Below, one piece after another: positions 38,078 through 47,726 of a stretch of 64,000 nucleotides of DNA (the stretch's first letter is position 1; every line of letters starts with the position of its first letter). This DNA is from Paenibacillus pedocola (GTDB lineage: Bacteria > Bacillota > Bacilli > Paenibacillales > Paenibacillaceae): contig NZ_CP134223.1 in assembly GCF_031599675.1 (NCBI RefSeq), positions 310,001 through 374,000 of the forward strand, given 5' to 3'. Both the position numbers and the translations under genes were made by a program. The notes under the pieces are model-generated. The model ran no database searches and was not told the origin of the DNA. It was given only the letters and a program-made list of their open reading frames with translations.

Positions 38078-38269
38078 ATGGCTGACTTCTCTAATCCAGG
38101 ACCAAGCTCAAATAATCCGGATCCCGGCGGTCACAAGGCTAATCATGATGTAAATGCGCAAAAGTATCATACAGAAGGGGTTCCTGGCTTTTGGAGGCAG
38201 GTAACTGATCTGCTTATTGCAGTGGCTGTTATTGCATTTATTATTTTCCTGGTTCTGTGGATTTTTTAA
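38078..38269 (+). CDS. Small single-pass membrane protein
   Basis: A 63-residue protein starting MADFSNPGPSS at 38078 with AAAGGAGATG upstream; a longer frame to 38045 is unsupported. Residues 1-40 are Pro/Asn/Gly-rich and polar. Residues about 44-63 form one transmembrane helix (LLIAVAVIAFIIFLVLWIF) ending at the stop. No family is recognised. It stands alone between clpB and a terminator. Confidence 0.7.
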   Translation: MADFSNPGPSSNNPDPGGHKANHDVNAQKYHTEGVPGFWRQVTDLLIAVAVIAFIIFLVLWIF

Positions 38270-38287
38270 AGTGATATGAAAACATAA

Positions 38288-38342
38288 TAAAACAGCGGTA
38301 AATCAGGAGTGATTGTTAAATCCTGATTTACCGCTGTTTTTG
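38288..38342. terminator. Bidirectional intrinsic terminator
   Basis: AACAGCGGTAAATCAGGA (38291-38308) pairs perfectly with TCCTGATTTACCGCTGTT (38321-38338). T-rich flanks lie on both strands, between the small membrane protein and the converging MFS gene. Confidence 0.9.
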
Positions 38343-38396
38343 CTTTTGATTGGGTTACACCCGAAAGAAATGACGCCCATCTTCTGAGAAATATAT

Positions 38397-39656
38397 CTAG
38401 AGCAGCTGACCCTTCTTCTGCAAATGACGATACAGCAGATAAGCGAACATTGAACAGAGCAGGGCGCACAGGCCGATGAAGCCGTAGCCCGCCTGCAGTC
38501 CGCGGAGCAGTCCCGCACCTTCCTCGGCACCGGAGGAGAACAGCTGCTTGATCCCTTCCGTGATCGCACCGATGAAGTAGTTGCCCAGCACACTGGCCAC
38601 ACCCATCAGGGTGACGATGAAGGTAATCGCCGTATCGCTGCCCTGGCGGTACCGGTCGGCGATCAGCGCCATAATTGTCGGGTAGACCGGCGCGATGCCG
38701 ACACCGGCAACGGCGAACAGAACGGCACCGGATTCCCCGAGCAGGATGGCAGCGAACGTACATAGCCCGGAGAAGGCAGAGAAGAGGATCAGCGAGAGGG
38801 CGAAGCCGATTTTGTCGGTCACGGGGCCGAGAATGAGCCGGGCCAGCGTGAAGCAGAGGAAAAAGGCGGACAGCATGCCCGCAGCAGAGGCGGAACGCCA
38901 GCCGTAGGCTTTTTCCAGAAAGTTAACTAGCCAGCCGCCGATCGCCAGCTCTGAAATGACGCCAAAGGAAAGGACGGCGACCAGCAGCCAGATGACCGGA
39001 TCGCGGGAGATGGACGATAACGGAATACGGTCCTCCGTCAGCGTGGCATCACCCGGGAATTTGCCTAGAAAGGCCGGAATCATCGGAAGGACGGATAACA
39101 TGAGAATAATCAGATAGACGCCCCGCCAATCCAGCAAATGGCCAAATATCGTGACGGTCATCAGTCCGGAAGAAATCAGCGGCGCGACGGTGGAGCTAAG
39201 GCCATAGAAAAAATGGGATAGATTCATCATCGTGCCGGTGTTTTTCACAAAAATCCGCGCACCGAGCACCGCCAGGCCAATCTCCAGCATCCCGTTGCCG
39301 ATATACATCAGGAAAAAAGAGCTCGATAGCGCAGGGTAGCTATGCGACAGGAAGATGAATACGCCGGATACAGCCATTGAGCCGAAGGCGAGCAGGCTTA
39401 CCGCCTTGATGCCGATTTTACGGATTAAAAGTGCAGTGAAGGTGCAGGCCAGCAGATAACCGAGCGAGTTCAGGGACAGCAGCGTCCCGAGCTGTATTTC
39501 ATCCAGCCGGAAATCGCTCTGGATACGCGGAATGGCGGGCCCTTTAATATTTTCAGAAAAGCCGAAAATCAGAAAGCCGACAAATACGGTCAGCAGCTGC
39601 AGAATGTAGTTGCGTTTGGATGATGATGCCGGTGTTGAACGGATGTCAGCCTTCAA
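38397..39656 (-). CDS. Major facilitator superfamily transporter (FucP-like)
   Basis: A 419-residue membrane protein with about 12 hydrophobic segments. A TTG start at 39656 is chosen because CAGGAGG lies five to six bases upstream; the ATG at 39704 has no site. The N-terminal GFSENIKGPAIPRIQSDF and later GLSSTVAPLISSGLM and GVGIAPVYPTIMALIADRY match the sugar/fucose-permease branch of the MFS. The substrate is unknown, a sugar being most likely. It is probably monocistronic. Confidence 0.85.
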   Translation of the reverse strand: MKADIRSTPASSSKRNYILQLLTVFVGFLIFGFSENIKGPAIPRIQSDFRLDEIQLGTLLSLNSLGYLLACTFTALLIRKIGIKAVSLLAFGSMAVSGVFIFLSHSYPALSSSFFLMYIGNGMLEIGLAVLGARIFVKNTGTMMNLSHFFYGLSSTVAPLISSGLMTVTIFGHLLDWRGVYLIILMLSVLPMIPAFLGKFPGDATLTEDRIPLSSISRDPVIWLLVAVLSFGVISELAIGGWLVNFLEKAYGWRSASAAGMLSAFFLCFTLARLILGPVTDKIGFALSLILFSAFSGLCTFAAILLGESGAVLFAVAGVGIAPVYPTIMALIADRYRQGSDTAITFIVTLMGVASVLGNYFIGAITEGIKQLFSSGAEEGAGLLRGLQAGYGFIGLCALLCSMFAYLLYRHLQKKGQLL

Positions 39657-39726
39657 GATGTACCTCCTGGATTTTGAAATCACCGGGTTTGGAGCCCAAA
39701 CCACATGAGGTCCATTATATCACCGT

Positions 39727-41439
39727 TCACTCCGTCCAAGGAACCAGCTTGGGGTGCTGGTCGAGAATCGACTGATATTGCTCCATCCATCCGTAGACGC
39801 CCTCGGGGTCCAGCTGCATATAGCGCTTATATTTATCGAGCCGGTATTCCGGCCGGGACCAGCCGAGATGCTTGAGCCGCAGATTGCTGAGCTGATGGGA
39901 CAGTTCAAAAATATTCTCCGGGAGCCGTCCGCAGTGCTGCGGTGAGTCATTCCAGACATAGGTGAAATCCTCCCGGTAGCGGAGCAGAAACGGGCGGTAG
40001 CTCTGGTGGGAGCGCCAGTACATGTCTTCACGGTAATGATGGTCGTCCCAGAAATCGTACAGCCGGAAGCAGAACAGGTCACAGTTGTCCTCCTGCAGCA
40101 GAATCTCTATATCCTGGGCGAAACGTGCCTCGAAAATTTCATCCGCATCCAGGCTCAGAATCCACTCGGGGTTTGTTTTGACGACCTCTTCCCACAGCTG
40201 CTTGCGTAGCTCGGCTTCATTGCTGAACCTGGAGACAGAATTGCGCACAAGATGAAGCGGAATGCCCTGAAGAACTTCCCGGCAAATGTCCGCTGAATCA
40301 TCAGTGCTGCCGTCATCAATAATGACAGCTTCGTCAATGTATTTGCGGTGCTCCTGCAGTACTGTCCGCAGGAAGCGCGGAGCCTCGTTCTTGACGGCCA
40401 TCATCAGCGTGAGCTTGGGCCGCTTTGCTGCCGCAGACGATGCAGCCGTCTTAGCGGGATCAGGGGACTTCCCCGCCTGGGACGGCGGATCTTTATGAAG
40501 GCGGTTCTCCGCTTCCGCCGCCGACCATAAGGCGGAAGCAGGCTCCGGATCCGGCCGGTGAAGCGGCTCTGCCGTTACCCCGGCAATGTCTGCCGTCCCG
40601 GACTCAGATCCGCCCGCCGCCAGCTCGACGGTTGTGATCCGGATGTAGTCTGTGACCTTGGCCAGGTCACTGTCCCGGTACAGATGCAGGGCCGGATAAT
40701 GAGTATCCACATAAAGCGGGATCCCCAGGGCAGCAGCACGGATGCAGAAGTGGCGGTCTTCTCCCCAGAAGGAAATATTCGGGATCCTGTCATAGCTGAC
40801 TCCGGACTCGATGGCCCGGCGGCTGATCAGGGTGCAGGCGCCAAGGCCGCCTACTTCATAAATTCCCGGCTGCTGGAGCCTGGACAGGAATAGTTGGAAT
40901 CGGCGGTTGATTTCCTCCGGCCCTACCTTTTCCCCGGGGAGAATCTCCCACTGGTTATACTCATCATGCATCCAGACCTGCGGTTGCAGTAGGGTGCCGG
41001 GCTGCCACTGGGTCCAGAATATCTCCGAAATGATATCCTTCTCTGTCCGGATCAGATGTAACAGCGTATCAGGATGGAGGATCAGATCGGAATCAATCAG
41101 GAACAGATGATCATAGCCGAAGGCCTCTGCCCGGCGGATCATCAGATTTTTGAAGCCGGCCACTTTCCAGACCAGGTCGGAATTCCAGAAATGAGTGGTA
41201 TCATTGCGGATATACGCATCATGGAAGCCGGAGGACTGGTGGAAGACCTCACTGCCTTCCGGGGCGAATTGCCGGAGCAGCGCACTTGCGGCATCATCCT
41301 CATTGTCATCGATAAAATAGAAATCCAGCGTCACTCCGTCACGCCGCAGGCGCAGCAGTGAATTCAGGAATTCTTGCAGGATTTGCGGTTTTTGGTGAAT
41401 CGGGCTGCCAACCAGCACCCGGGTCTTAGTCTCGCTCAT
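39727..41439 (-). CDS. Double-domain glycosyltransferase (family 2 type)
   Basis: A 570-residue protein starting MSETKTRVLVG at 41439, with AGGAGGG upstream. The first GT-A-like domain (about 1-260) has FYFIDDNEDD and HLFLIDSDLILHP. A linker rich in Ala, Pro, Ser and acidic residues (about 265-335) leads to a second GT2 domain (about 340-560) with MAVKNEAPRFLRTVL, AVIIDDGSTDD and the metal-binding LSLDADEIF. There is no membrane segment. Such fusions glycosylate proteins or surface polymers. The acceptor is unknown, and no clear partner gene adjoins it. Confidence 0.88.
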   Translation of the reverse strand: MSETKTRVLVGSPIHQKPQILQEFLNSLLRLRRDGVTLDFYFIDDNEDDAASALLRQFAPEGSEVFHQSSGFHDAYIRNDTTHFWNSDLVWKVAGFKNLMIRRAEAFGYDHLFLIDSDLILHPDTLLHLIRTEKDIISEIFWTQWQPGTLLQPQVWMHDEYNQWEILPGEKVGPEEINRRFQLFLSRLQQPGIYEVGGLGACTLISRRAIESGVSYDRIPNISFWGEDRHFCIRAAALGIPLYVDTHYPALHLYRDSDLAKVTDYIRITTVELAAGGSESGTADIAGVTAEPLHRPDPEPASALWSAAEAENRLHKDPPSQAGKSPDPAKTAASSAAAKRPKLTLMMAVKNEAPRFLRTVLQEHRKYIDEAVIIDDGSTDDSADICREVLQGIPLHLVRNSVSRFSNEAELRKQLWEEVVKTNPEWILSLDADEIFEARFAQDIEILLQEDNCDLFCFRLYDFWDDHHYREDMYWRSHQSYRPFLLRYREDFTYVWNDSPQHCGRLPENIFELSHQLSNLRLKHLGWSRPEYRLDKYKRYMQLDPEGVYGWMEQYQSILDQHPKLVPWTE

Positions 41440-41682
41440 AGCCGAACCCTCCTGGACAGGGTTATCATGGTATAGAACATCCCCTTGCATTCACAAATAG
41501 ATGATATGAAGTATATATATTCAATATATTTAGAGACGTACGAGACTAACCCTAATTTTGCTAATTTCCTCAAAGTTACAGATTTGAAAAAATCATTCAT
41601 TGTAATTCCGAGTATTCCGATATATAATTCAAAAACAACATAACGAGTGAGTTTGCTCATAGACAATGGAGGAGAGAAAGAG

Positions 41683-43299
41683 ATGAAAAGAGGGCTATCA
41701 GGGGTTGTCGCTTTAATATTGTTAACATTTATGATCAGTGCATGCTCCGGGGGGAACAACAACGCAGCATCTACTAATACAAGTGCTTCGCCAGCAGCTA
41801 CTGAAGCAGCTGCCAGCACAGAGCCGAAGGACGGCGGGAGCCTGATTATCGGAGTCGCTTCCGATCCGCAGGTGCTTAATCCGAACTACGCGGGTGACCG
41901 TATCAGCCTGACAATTGACCAGGCACTCTACGCACCGCTCTTCCAAGTGAACAATGGTAAGAAAACATTCTATCTGGCAGAGAGCCTCACGCCTTCGGCC
42001 GACAATCTTACCTACACACTGAAGCTAAAAGACGGCCTTACCTGGCATGATGGTGAGAAGCTGACGGCAGATGACGTTGTGTTCACGATCGACAGCATTT
42101 TAGACGAGAAGCAGAACAGCTTCCTGCGCGCTAACTTCCTGATTAATGACAAGCCGATTACGGCCACTAAAGTGGATGATCTGACTGTAGAATTCAAGCT
42201 TCCGCAGGTCAGCCCGGCATTCGAAGCTACGCTGGTGCAGGTGTTCCCGATTCCGAAGCATATCTTTGAGAATGAAGCCGACATTGAGAAGAGCACCAAG
42301 AATGCTGCTCCTGTAGGTTCCGGTCCGTTCAAATTCAAAGAATACAAAGCAGGCGAGTATCTGACCCTGGAAAGATTCGATAACTACTTCGGCGGCAAGC
42401 CTCACCTGGATTCGGTAACCTACCGGATTGCCAAGGATGCCAACGCTGCTAACCTTGCCCTGCAGAACGGCGAGATCAACGTGCAGTACCTCGATCCGAA
42501 GGATGTAGCGACGATTCAGGCTACGAATAACTTCGAAATTCTGCCTTACAGCGAAGGCCGTCTGGCTTATCTGATGTTCAATGCGAACAGCGATACCGGC
42601 GCCTTGGCTAAAAAAGAAGTCCGTCAAGCCCTGTCCCTGGCCCTTAGCCGTGATGAACTGATCCAGACGGCGTACACATCCAGTGAATATGCGGATCCGG
42701 CGAAGTCCTTCCTGACTCCTGATGCCTTGTACTTCACGAATGATGTAACTACTTTTGACAATGACGCTGCTAAAGCGAAGGAACTGCTGGCATCCGCCGG
42801 AGAGAGCAACCTGAAGCTGAGATATATTGTACAGAGCGGTAACAAAGCGCAGGAAGCGATCTCCCTGTATGTGCAGCAGAAGCTGAAAGAAATCGGTGTT
42901 GAAGTGGAACTGCAGAACATGGATTCCTCCGCTTGGGTACAGAAGTTCATCGACCTGAAGGCTACTGATTTTGAGCTTGCACTTACTGGTTATATCATGG
43001 GATATGATCCGGATGCTTACCGTATCCTCTTCACTACAGACAGCTCTTCTAACTATTCGCATTATTCCAACGCTGAGGTTGATAAGCTGATGAACGAAGG
43101 CGCCGGCGAAGCGGATCCTGCCAAACGCGGTGAAATCTACAAGCAGGTCCAGGAAATTATCGCTGGTGATGCACCAATCTATCCTATCGCTTATACTAAA
43201 ACTGTCGTAGCCGTCTCCAAAAACTACGGCGGTATTGATGAAGCCGTTCTGAAGCCTGTTGTTATTTTTGAAGATTTGTCGAAGATCTACCAGAAATAA
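41683..43299 (+). CDS. Oligopeptide/dipeptide ABC transporter, substrate-binding lipoprotein
   Basis: A 538-residue SBP family 5 protein starting MKRGLSGVVAL at 41683 with GGAGGAG upstream. The lipoprotein signal ends in lipobox ISAC. Family landmarks are LIIGVASDPQVLNP near the N terminus, WHDGEKLTADDVVFTIDSI, APVGSGPFKFKEY and LALSRDELIQTAY. It captures peptides (or nickel-type complexes) outside the cell and hands them to the permeases downstream. A terminator directly after it would keep binding protein in excess. Confidence 0.93.
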   Translation: MKRGLSGVVALILLTFMISACSGGNNNAASTNTSASPAATEAAASTEPKDGGSLIIGVASDPQVLNPNYAGDRISLTIDQALYAPLFQVNNGKKTFYLAESLTPSADNLTYTLKLKDGLTWHDGEKLTADDVVFTIDSILDEKQNSFLRANFLINDKPITATKVDDLTVEFKLPQVSPAFEATLVQVFPIPKHIFENEADIEKSTKNAAPVGSGPFKFKEYKAGEYLTLERFDNYFGGKPHLDSVTYRIAKDANAANLALQNGEINVQYLDPKDVATIQATNNFEILPYSEGRLAYLMFNANSDTGALAKKEVRQALSLALSRDELIQTAYTSSEYADPAKSFLTPDALYFTNDVTTFDNDAAKAKELLASAGESNLKLRYIVQSGNKAQEAISLYVQQKLKEIGVEVELQNMDSSAWVQKFIDLKATDFELALTGYIMGYDPDAYRILFTTDSSSNYSHYSNAEVDKLMNEGAGEADPAKRGEIYKQVQEIIAGDAPIYPIAYTKTVVAVSKNYGGIDEAVLKPVVIFEDLSKIYQK

Positions 43300-43324
43300 G
43301 CCACAGTAAAAAATAAGTACGGCG

Positions 43325-43357
43325 AAAAATAAGCTGGACCTCCAGCTTATTTTTTTG
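43325..43357 (+). terminator. Intrinsic terminator/attenuator inside the peptide ABC operon
   Basis: AAAATAAGCTGGA pairs with TCCAGCTTATTTT, followed by TTTT. It separates the binding-protein gene from the permeases, an arrangement that usually lets a fraction of transcripts through. Confidence 0.85.
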
Positions 43358-43383
43358 CCGATCAAGAGCTGGGAGAATCGCGT

Positions 43384-44334
43384 ATGAGACAACTCATCGT
43401 CCGTAGACTGCTGCAAACCATACCGATGCTGTTCTTCGTGTCGGTGGTCTGCTTTGCAATGATTAAGCTGGCCCCGGGGGACCCGGTGCTGTCCTTCGTC
43501 ACGCCGAATATGCATGCAGAAGATATCGAGCGGATCCGTCATAATCTGGGACTGGATAAGCCGGCCTATATTCAATATTTCATCTGGATCAAAGAAATGG
43601 TACAGGGGAATTTCGGCTACTCCCTGGTCAATCACCAGCCTGTACTGGGGCAGATTCTGGAGCGTCTGCCGGCCACAGCCGGGCTGATGGGCAGTGCCAT
43701 CCTGCTGGCTGTATTGCTGGCGATTCCGCTGGGTCTGATTGCCGGAGCGAACCGCAACCGCTGGCTGGATAAGCTGATCAATTTCATTTCCTACATCGGG
43801 ATTTCCGTGCCGTTATTCTGGCTGGCGATCCTGCTGATGTATTTGTTCGCCATTAAGCTGCATCTGCTGCCAAGTATGGGCATGCGCACAATTGGTGTGG
43901 AATCGGCCGCCGATGTACTGAAGCATGGCATCTTGCCCTGCTCTGTGCTGGCTTTCGGTTTCCTGGCCAGCTATGTGCGCTATATCCGCTCCAGCACCAT
44001 CGGGCAGCTCAAAGAGGAATATGTACAGATTCAATACGCTTTTGGCTCCCGGAAGTCAACGATTCTGTTCCGCCATGTGCTGAAGCATGTGCTGCTCCCG
44101 GTCATTACGCTACTTGGCATGTCCATGGGCGATCTGGTGGCGGGTGCAATTGTGACCGAGACGGTCTTCTCCTGGCCGGGTATCGGCTCACTGGGGATGA
44201 CAGCGGTCCGGGGTATGGATTATCCGGTCATTATGGGGATTACGCTGTTCTCGTCCCTCATGCTGATCATCGGCAATCTGGCCGCGGATATTCTCTACAG
44301 CTTCGTAGATCCGCGTATCAAATTAAAGGGGTGA
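43384..44334 (+). CDS. dppB: Oligopeptide ABC transporter permease, DppB/OppB type
   Basis: A 316-residue membrane protein with six predicted helices. The N-terminal IVRRLLQTIPMLFFVSVVCF and APGDP motif are standard for the B-type permease. The EAA loop is YVQIQYAFGSRKSTILFRHV, and SWPGIGSLGMTAV follows. It pairs with the DppC-type protein encoded four bases downstream. GGGAGAATCGCGT precedes the ATG. Confidence 0.93.
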   Translation: MRQLIVRRLLQTIPMLFFVSVVCFAMIKLAPGDPVLSFVTPNMHAEDIERIRHNLGLDKPAYIQYFIWIKEMVQGNFGYSLVNHQPVLGQILERLPATAGLMGSAILLAVLLAIPLGLIAGANRNRWLDKLINFISYIGISVPLFWLAILLMYLFAIKLHLLPSMGMRTIGVESAADVLKHGILPCSVLAFGFLASYVRYIRSSTIGQLKEEYVQIQYAFGSRKSTILFRHVLKHVLLPVITLLGMSMGDLVAGAIVTETVFSWPGIGSLGMTAVRGMDYPVIMGITLFSSLMLIIGNLAADILYSFVDPRIKLKG

Positions 44335-44338
44335 CCTC

Positions 44339-45184
44339 ATGAATCGCAGTAAATGGATAAATTTAAAATCAGAGCTGTTTACGAACGGTCTGGGTGTCGC
44401 CGCTCTTGCTATTCTGGTGGTCTTTACGCTGGGCTCCATATTTGCTTTCTTGTCCGGCTATGACCCTAACGCGATGGATGCCATGGCCAGACTTACACCC
44501 CCCGGGGCGGGCCACTGGTTCGGAACGGATGACTATGGCCGGGACTATATGGCCCGGGCGCTGTACGGCGGGCGTGTCTCCCTGCTGGTCGGCTTTGCTT
44601 CCATGATCGTGGCCACCATTATCGGGGTTGCTGTCGGTGTCGTCAGCGGCTATTTCGGCGGCTGGCTGGATAATCTGCTGATGCGGATGCTGGACATCAT
44701 CATGTCGATTCCGTCCTTTTTGATCCTGCTGCTGCTCAGTGTATTCCTTAAGCCGAGCGTCGGCAATATCATTCTGATTATAGCCCTGCTGATGTGGATG
44801 ACGGTGGCCCGGGTCATCCGGGCGGAGACGATGACCATCAAGGAGCGCGAATACGTGCTGTACGCCAAAGCCTCCGGCCAGAGCGCGTCCGGCATTATCT
44901 GGCGGCATATTCTTCCCGGGCTGGTGCCGGTCATTATCGTAGGAGCAACCAACAACATCGCTTCAGCTATTATGATGGAATCCTCGCTCAGCTTCCTCGG
45001 CTTCGGCGTACAGCCGCCGAATGCCACCTGGGGCAGTATGCTGAATAGCGCGCAGGGCTACATTGCCCAGGCGCCTTATCTGGCACTATTCCCGGGTCTG
45101 ATGATTCTGCTGACTGTGCTAAGCTTTAACGTGCTGGGTGATATTTTGCGGGTCGGCTTTGAACCTAAGCTGATCAAGAGATAG
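44339..45184 (+). CDS. dppC: Oligopeptide ABC transporter permease, DppC/OppC type
   Basis: A 281-residue membrane protein with the C-type signature: HWFGTDDYGRDYMARALYGG after TM1, then GVAVGVVSGYFGG, and the EAA loop YAKASGQSASGIIWRHILPG. SFLGFGVQPPNATWGSML is the usual C-terminal motif. GGGGTGACCTC before the ATG overlaps the end of dppB. Together with DppB it forms the transport channel. Confidence 0.93.
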   Translation: MNRSKWINLKSELFTNGLGVAALAILVVFTLGSIFAFLSGYDPNAMDAMARLTPPGAGHWFGTDDYGRDYMARALYGGRVSLLVGFASMIVATIIGVAVGVVSGYFGGWLDNLLMRMLDIIMSIPSFLILLLLSVFLKPSVGNIILIIALLMWMTVARVIRAETMTIKEREYVLYAKASGQSASGIIWRHILPGLVPVIIVGATNNIASAIMMESSLSFLGFGVQPPNATWGSMLNSAQGYIAQAPYLALFPGLMILLTVLSFNVLGDILRVGFEPKLIKR

Positions 45185-45199
45185 GAGAGTGAAGACAGC

Positions 45200-46216
45200 A
45201 TGACTGAGCGGCTGCTATCTGTTGAGAATTTACAAGTATCGTTCGCTACCCGTGACGGGGAGAACCAGGCGGTCCGGGGCGTCAACTTTCATATTAATGC
45301 CGGTGAGACCGTAGGGATTGTCGGGGAATCCGGCAGCGGCAAAAGCGTTACCGCCAAGGCAATCATGTCGCTGATTACCCCTCCGGGACGGATCACCTCC
45401 GGAAGGATGGAGTTTCGCGGCAGGGATCTGACCGGACTTTCGGAAAAAGAGTGGCGGAAGCTGCGCGGCAACGTGATGGCTATGGTCTTTCAGGACCCGA
45501 TGACCTCGCTGAATCCGGTCAAAAAAATCGGGCAGCAATTAACGGAAGTGATCCGCAGACACCGCGGATTAAATAAAGAAGCAGCCTACAAGGAAGCGGC
45601 TGAAATGCTGCGCCAGGTAGGTATCCGTGATCCGGAGCAGCGTCTTGCGCAGTATCCGCATGAATTCAGCGGCGGGATGCGCCAGCGGGTAATGATCGCG
45701 ATGGCGCTCTCCTGCCAGCCGGAGCTGCTGATTGCCGATGAGCCGACTACGGCGCTGGATGCTACCATCCAGGCACAGATTCTTGACCTGTTCAAAGAGC
45801 TGAAAGGCAAGTCGGATACGGCAGTTGCGCTAATCACACATGACCTCGGGGTGGTGGCTCAGGTCTGCACCCGGGTCATTGTGATGTACGGCGGGCTGAT
45901 TATGGAGGAAGGAACGGTAGAGGATATTTTCTACCGTCCGCAGCATCCATACACCCAAGGGCTGCTGCGCTCGATTCCGAAGCGCGGCGGAGGTTCGCGT
46001 GAGCGGCTGATCCCGATCGAGGGTACGCCGCCCGATCTGCTGAATCCGCCGCCGGGCTGCCCGTTTATGGAGCGCTGCCCGCATGCCTTTGCCCGCTGCA
46101 GCGAACGTCCGCCGGTAACAGAGCTGTCCCCGGGACACCGCTCGATGTGCTGGCTGGCTGATGGTGCAGGGCAGCAGGCGGCAGCTGTCGCAGAAGGAGG
46201 GTTATCCGGTGAGTGA
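45200..46216 (+). CDS. dppD: Oligopeptide ABC transporter ATPase, DppD/OppD type
   Basis: A 338-residue ATPase: Walker A GESGSGKS near residue 42, signature [15 protein letters not shown] around 155-170, Walker [13 protein letters not shown] and switch His in [10 protein letters not shown]. The C-terminal oligopeptide extension has the Cys-containing [17 protein letters not shown] (iron-sulfur-like motif known in this family). TAGGAGAGTGAAGACAGC precedes the ATG. It overlaps DppF by 8 bases. Confidence 0.94.
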   Translation: MTERLLSVENLQVSFATRDGENQAVRGVNFHINAGETVGIVGESGSGKSVTAKAIMSLITPPGRITSGRMEFRGRDLTGLSEKEWRKLRGNVMAMVFQDPMTSLNPVKKIGQQLTEVIRRHRGLNKEAAYKEAAEMLRQVGIRDPEQRLAQYPHEFSGGMRQRVMIAMALSCQPELLIADEPTTALDATIQAQILDLFKELKGKSDTAVALITHDLGVVAQVCTRVIVMYGGLIMEEGTVEDIFYRPQHPYTQGLLRSIPKRGGGSRERLIPIEGTPPDLLNPPPGCPFMERCPHAFARCSERPPVTELSPGHRSMCWLADGAGQQAAAVAEGGLSGE

Positions 46217-47126
46217 GAGCAGTATCTTAGTAGATGTTAATAATCTCAAGAAGCACTTCTCCAAGGGCAAGGATCTGCGCGGGCGTGACACTGCTGTCCT
46301 TAAAGCGGTGGATGGCGTCAGCTTCCAGATCCGCCGCGGCGAAACCTTCGGGCTGGTTGGTGAATCGGGAAGCGGGAAATCTACGGTGGGGCGCTGTTTG
46401 CTGCGGCTGTACGATTACACCGCTGGTGAAGTATCATTTGACGGGCAACCGCTCGGGGCCTTAGGCGAGAAGCAGCTTAAGCCTTTCCGCAGACGGATTC
46501 AATCCATCTTCCAGGACCCGTATTCCTCGCTGAATCCCAGCCTGAATGTGCTGGAGCTGATCAGCGAGCCGATGAAGATCCATGGTGTGTATCAGGGAGA
46601 GGAACGCAAGGAAGCAGTGGCTGCACTGCTGGAGAAAGTAGGTCTGAAGCGGGAGCACCTGTACCGCTTCCCCCATGAGTTCAGCGGCGGCCAGCGGCAG
46701 CGGATTTCCATCGCCAGAGCGCTGTCGGTAAGGCCGGAGTTTGTGGTCTGCGATGAGCCGATTTCAGCGCTCGACGTGTCCGTTCAGGCACAGGTAGTCA
46801 ATATGCTGGAGGATCTGCAGGCGGAGTTCGGCTTGACGTATCTGTTCATTGCCCATGACCTGTCGATGGTCCGGCATATTTCCGACCGGATCGGCGTAAT
46901 GTACGGCGGGCGTCTGGTGGAAGTGGCTGAGAGTGATGAGCTGTATGACAATCCGCTGCATCCGTATACGAAGGCGCTGCTATCCTCTATTCTGGAGACA
47001 GATCCGCTCAAGGCGAATCAGCGCATCCATCTGGACGGCTTCTCCGTCACGCGCGGTGAAGGTGAGGCAGCGCAGCTGCAAGAGGTAACTCCGGGCCACT
47101 TCGTGGCTTATGATTTCAAGGAATAA
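46209..47126 (+). CDS. dppF: Oligopeptide ABC transporter ATPase, DppF/OppF type
   Basis: A 305-residue ATPase. The GTG at 46209 is chosen for the GAAGGAGGG site; an earlier ATG at 46161 lies within dppD. Walker A GESGSGKS is near residue 51, the signature [15 protein letters not shown] near 160, and Walker [13 protein letters not shown] after it. The C terminus holds [11 protein letters not shown], typical of F-type subunits. It is the last core transporter gene. Confidence 0.94.
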   Translation: MSESSILVDVNNLKKHFSKGKDLRGRDTAVLKAVDGVSFQIRRGETFGLVGESGSGKSTVGRCLLRLYDYTAGEVSFDGQPLGALGEKQLKPFRRRIQSIFQDPYSSLNPSLNVLELISEPMKIHGVYQGEERKEAVAALLEKVGLKREHLYRFPHEFSGGQRQRISIARALSVRPEFVVCDEPISALDVSVQAQVVNMLEDLQAEFGLTYLFIAHDLSMVRHISDRIGVMYGGRLVEVAESDELYDNPLHPYTKALLSSILETDPLKANQRIHLDGFSVTRGEGEAAQLQEVTPGHFVAYDFKE

Positions 47127-47142
47127 GCGGGAGGTTATGAAG

Positions 47143-47577
47143 ATGACGGAAACAGTGAAAAGGATAAAATTATCACAGTGGGATGCATTGTTATTGGAGT
47201 CACTGCGGGGGCTGGGCTGGACGAATGAAGAGCTGCTGGCAATTACCTCCGCGACAGAACTGCCGGTGGACAATAGTCCGTTCGAATTTGATTATCAGCA
47301 GCTCGCGGCTCTGGCAGCAGAGAAGCCTGAAGAATATCGCCAGGCTGTAACGGAAGGCTACCAGATTAAATACAATACGATCCGCGGCATCCGCAGCTGG
47401 ATCTCTGTCGCCCTCGGCCTAGAGCCGCAGCTGGAGCTGGAGGAAGGCAAGGAAGCGGTTGAGGTTTCCTTAAACGCAGACGAGAAAAAACGTGTGGAAG
47501 ACGTTCTGTCCTTTGGCTGGGTGATCAGCGGGGGAACGGAGTCCGGAGTCTACCGGATTGAACCGCTCCAGCGGTAA
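47143..47577 (+). CDS. Unknown soluble protein at the end of the peptide ABC operon
   Basis: A 144-residue protein; the ATG at 47143 has GGGAGG at eight bases, better than the ATG at 47137. It is acidic and helical, with WDALLLESLRGLGWTNEELL and VEDVLSFGWVISGGTESGVYRI. No family is recognised. It lies 16 bases after dppF and before the terminator, so it is probably cotranscribed; the role is unknown. Confidence 0.75.
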   Translation: MTETVKRIKLSQWDALLLESLRGLGWTNEELLAITSATELPVDNSPFEFDYQQLAALAAEKPEEYRQAVTEGYQIKYNTIRGIRSWISVALGLEPQLELEEGKEAVEVSLNADEKKRVEDVLSFGWVISGGTESGVYRIEPLQR

Positions 47578-47593
47578 GCTGCACTATAAATTT

Positions 47594-47632
47594 AATTGCC
47601 TCCCGGCGATACGTCCGGGAGGCAATTTTTTT
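47594..47632 (+). terminator. Intrinsic terminator of the peptide ABC operon
   Basis: AATTGCCTCCCGG pairs with CCGGGAGGCAATT, followed by TTTTT. Confidence 0.92.
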
Positions 47633-47726
47633 GGCTCTAATTTTTAAGCGGCTGAAACGCGGGAACAGGGATAGACGTATGATAAGAAGCATGGAATCGT
47701 TTAGGGGGAATCCTGCCGCCCGGTCT

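Noticed and set aside
42100..43635. A 511-residue open frame on the minus strand opposite the peptide-binding protein gene
   Set aside because: It is the antisense of a clear SBP5 gene, lacks a ribosome site and contains no recognisable domain; it is a by-product of codon bias.
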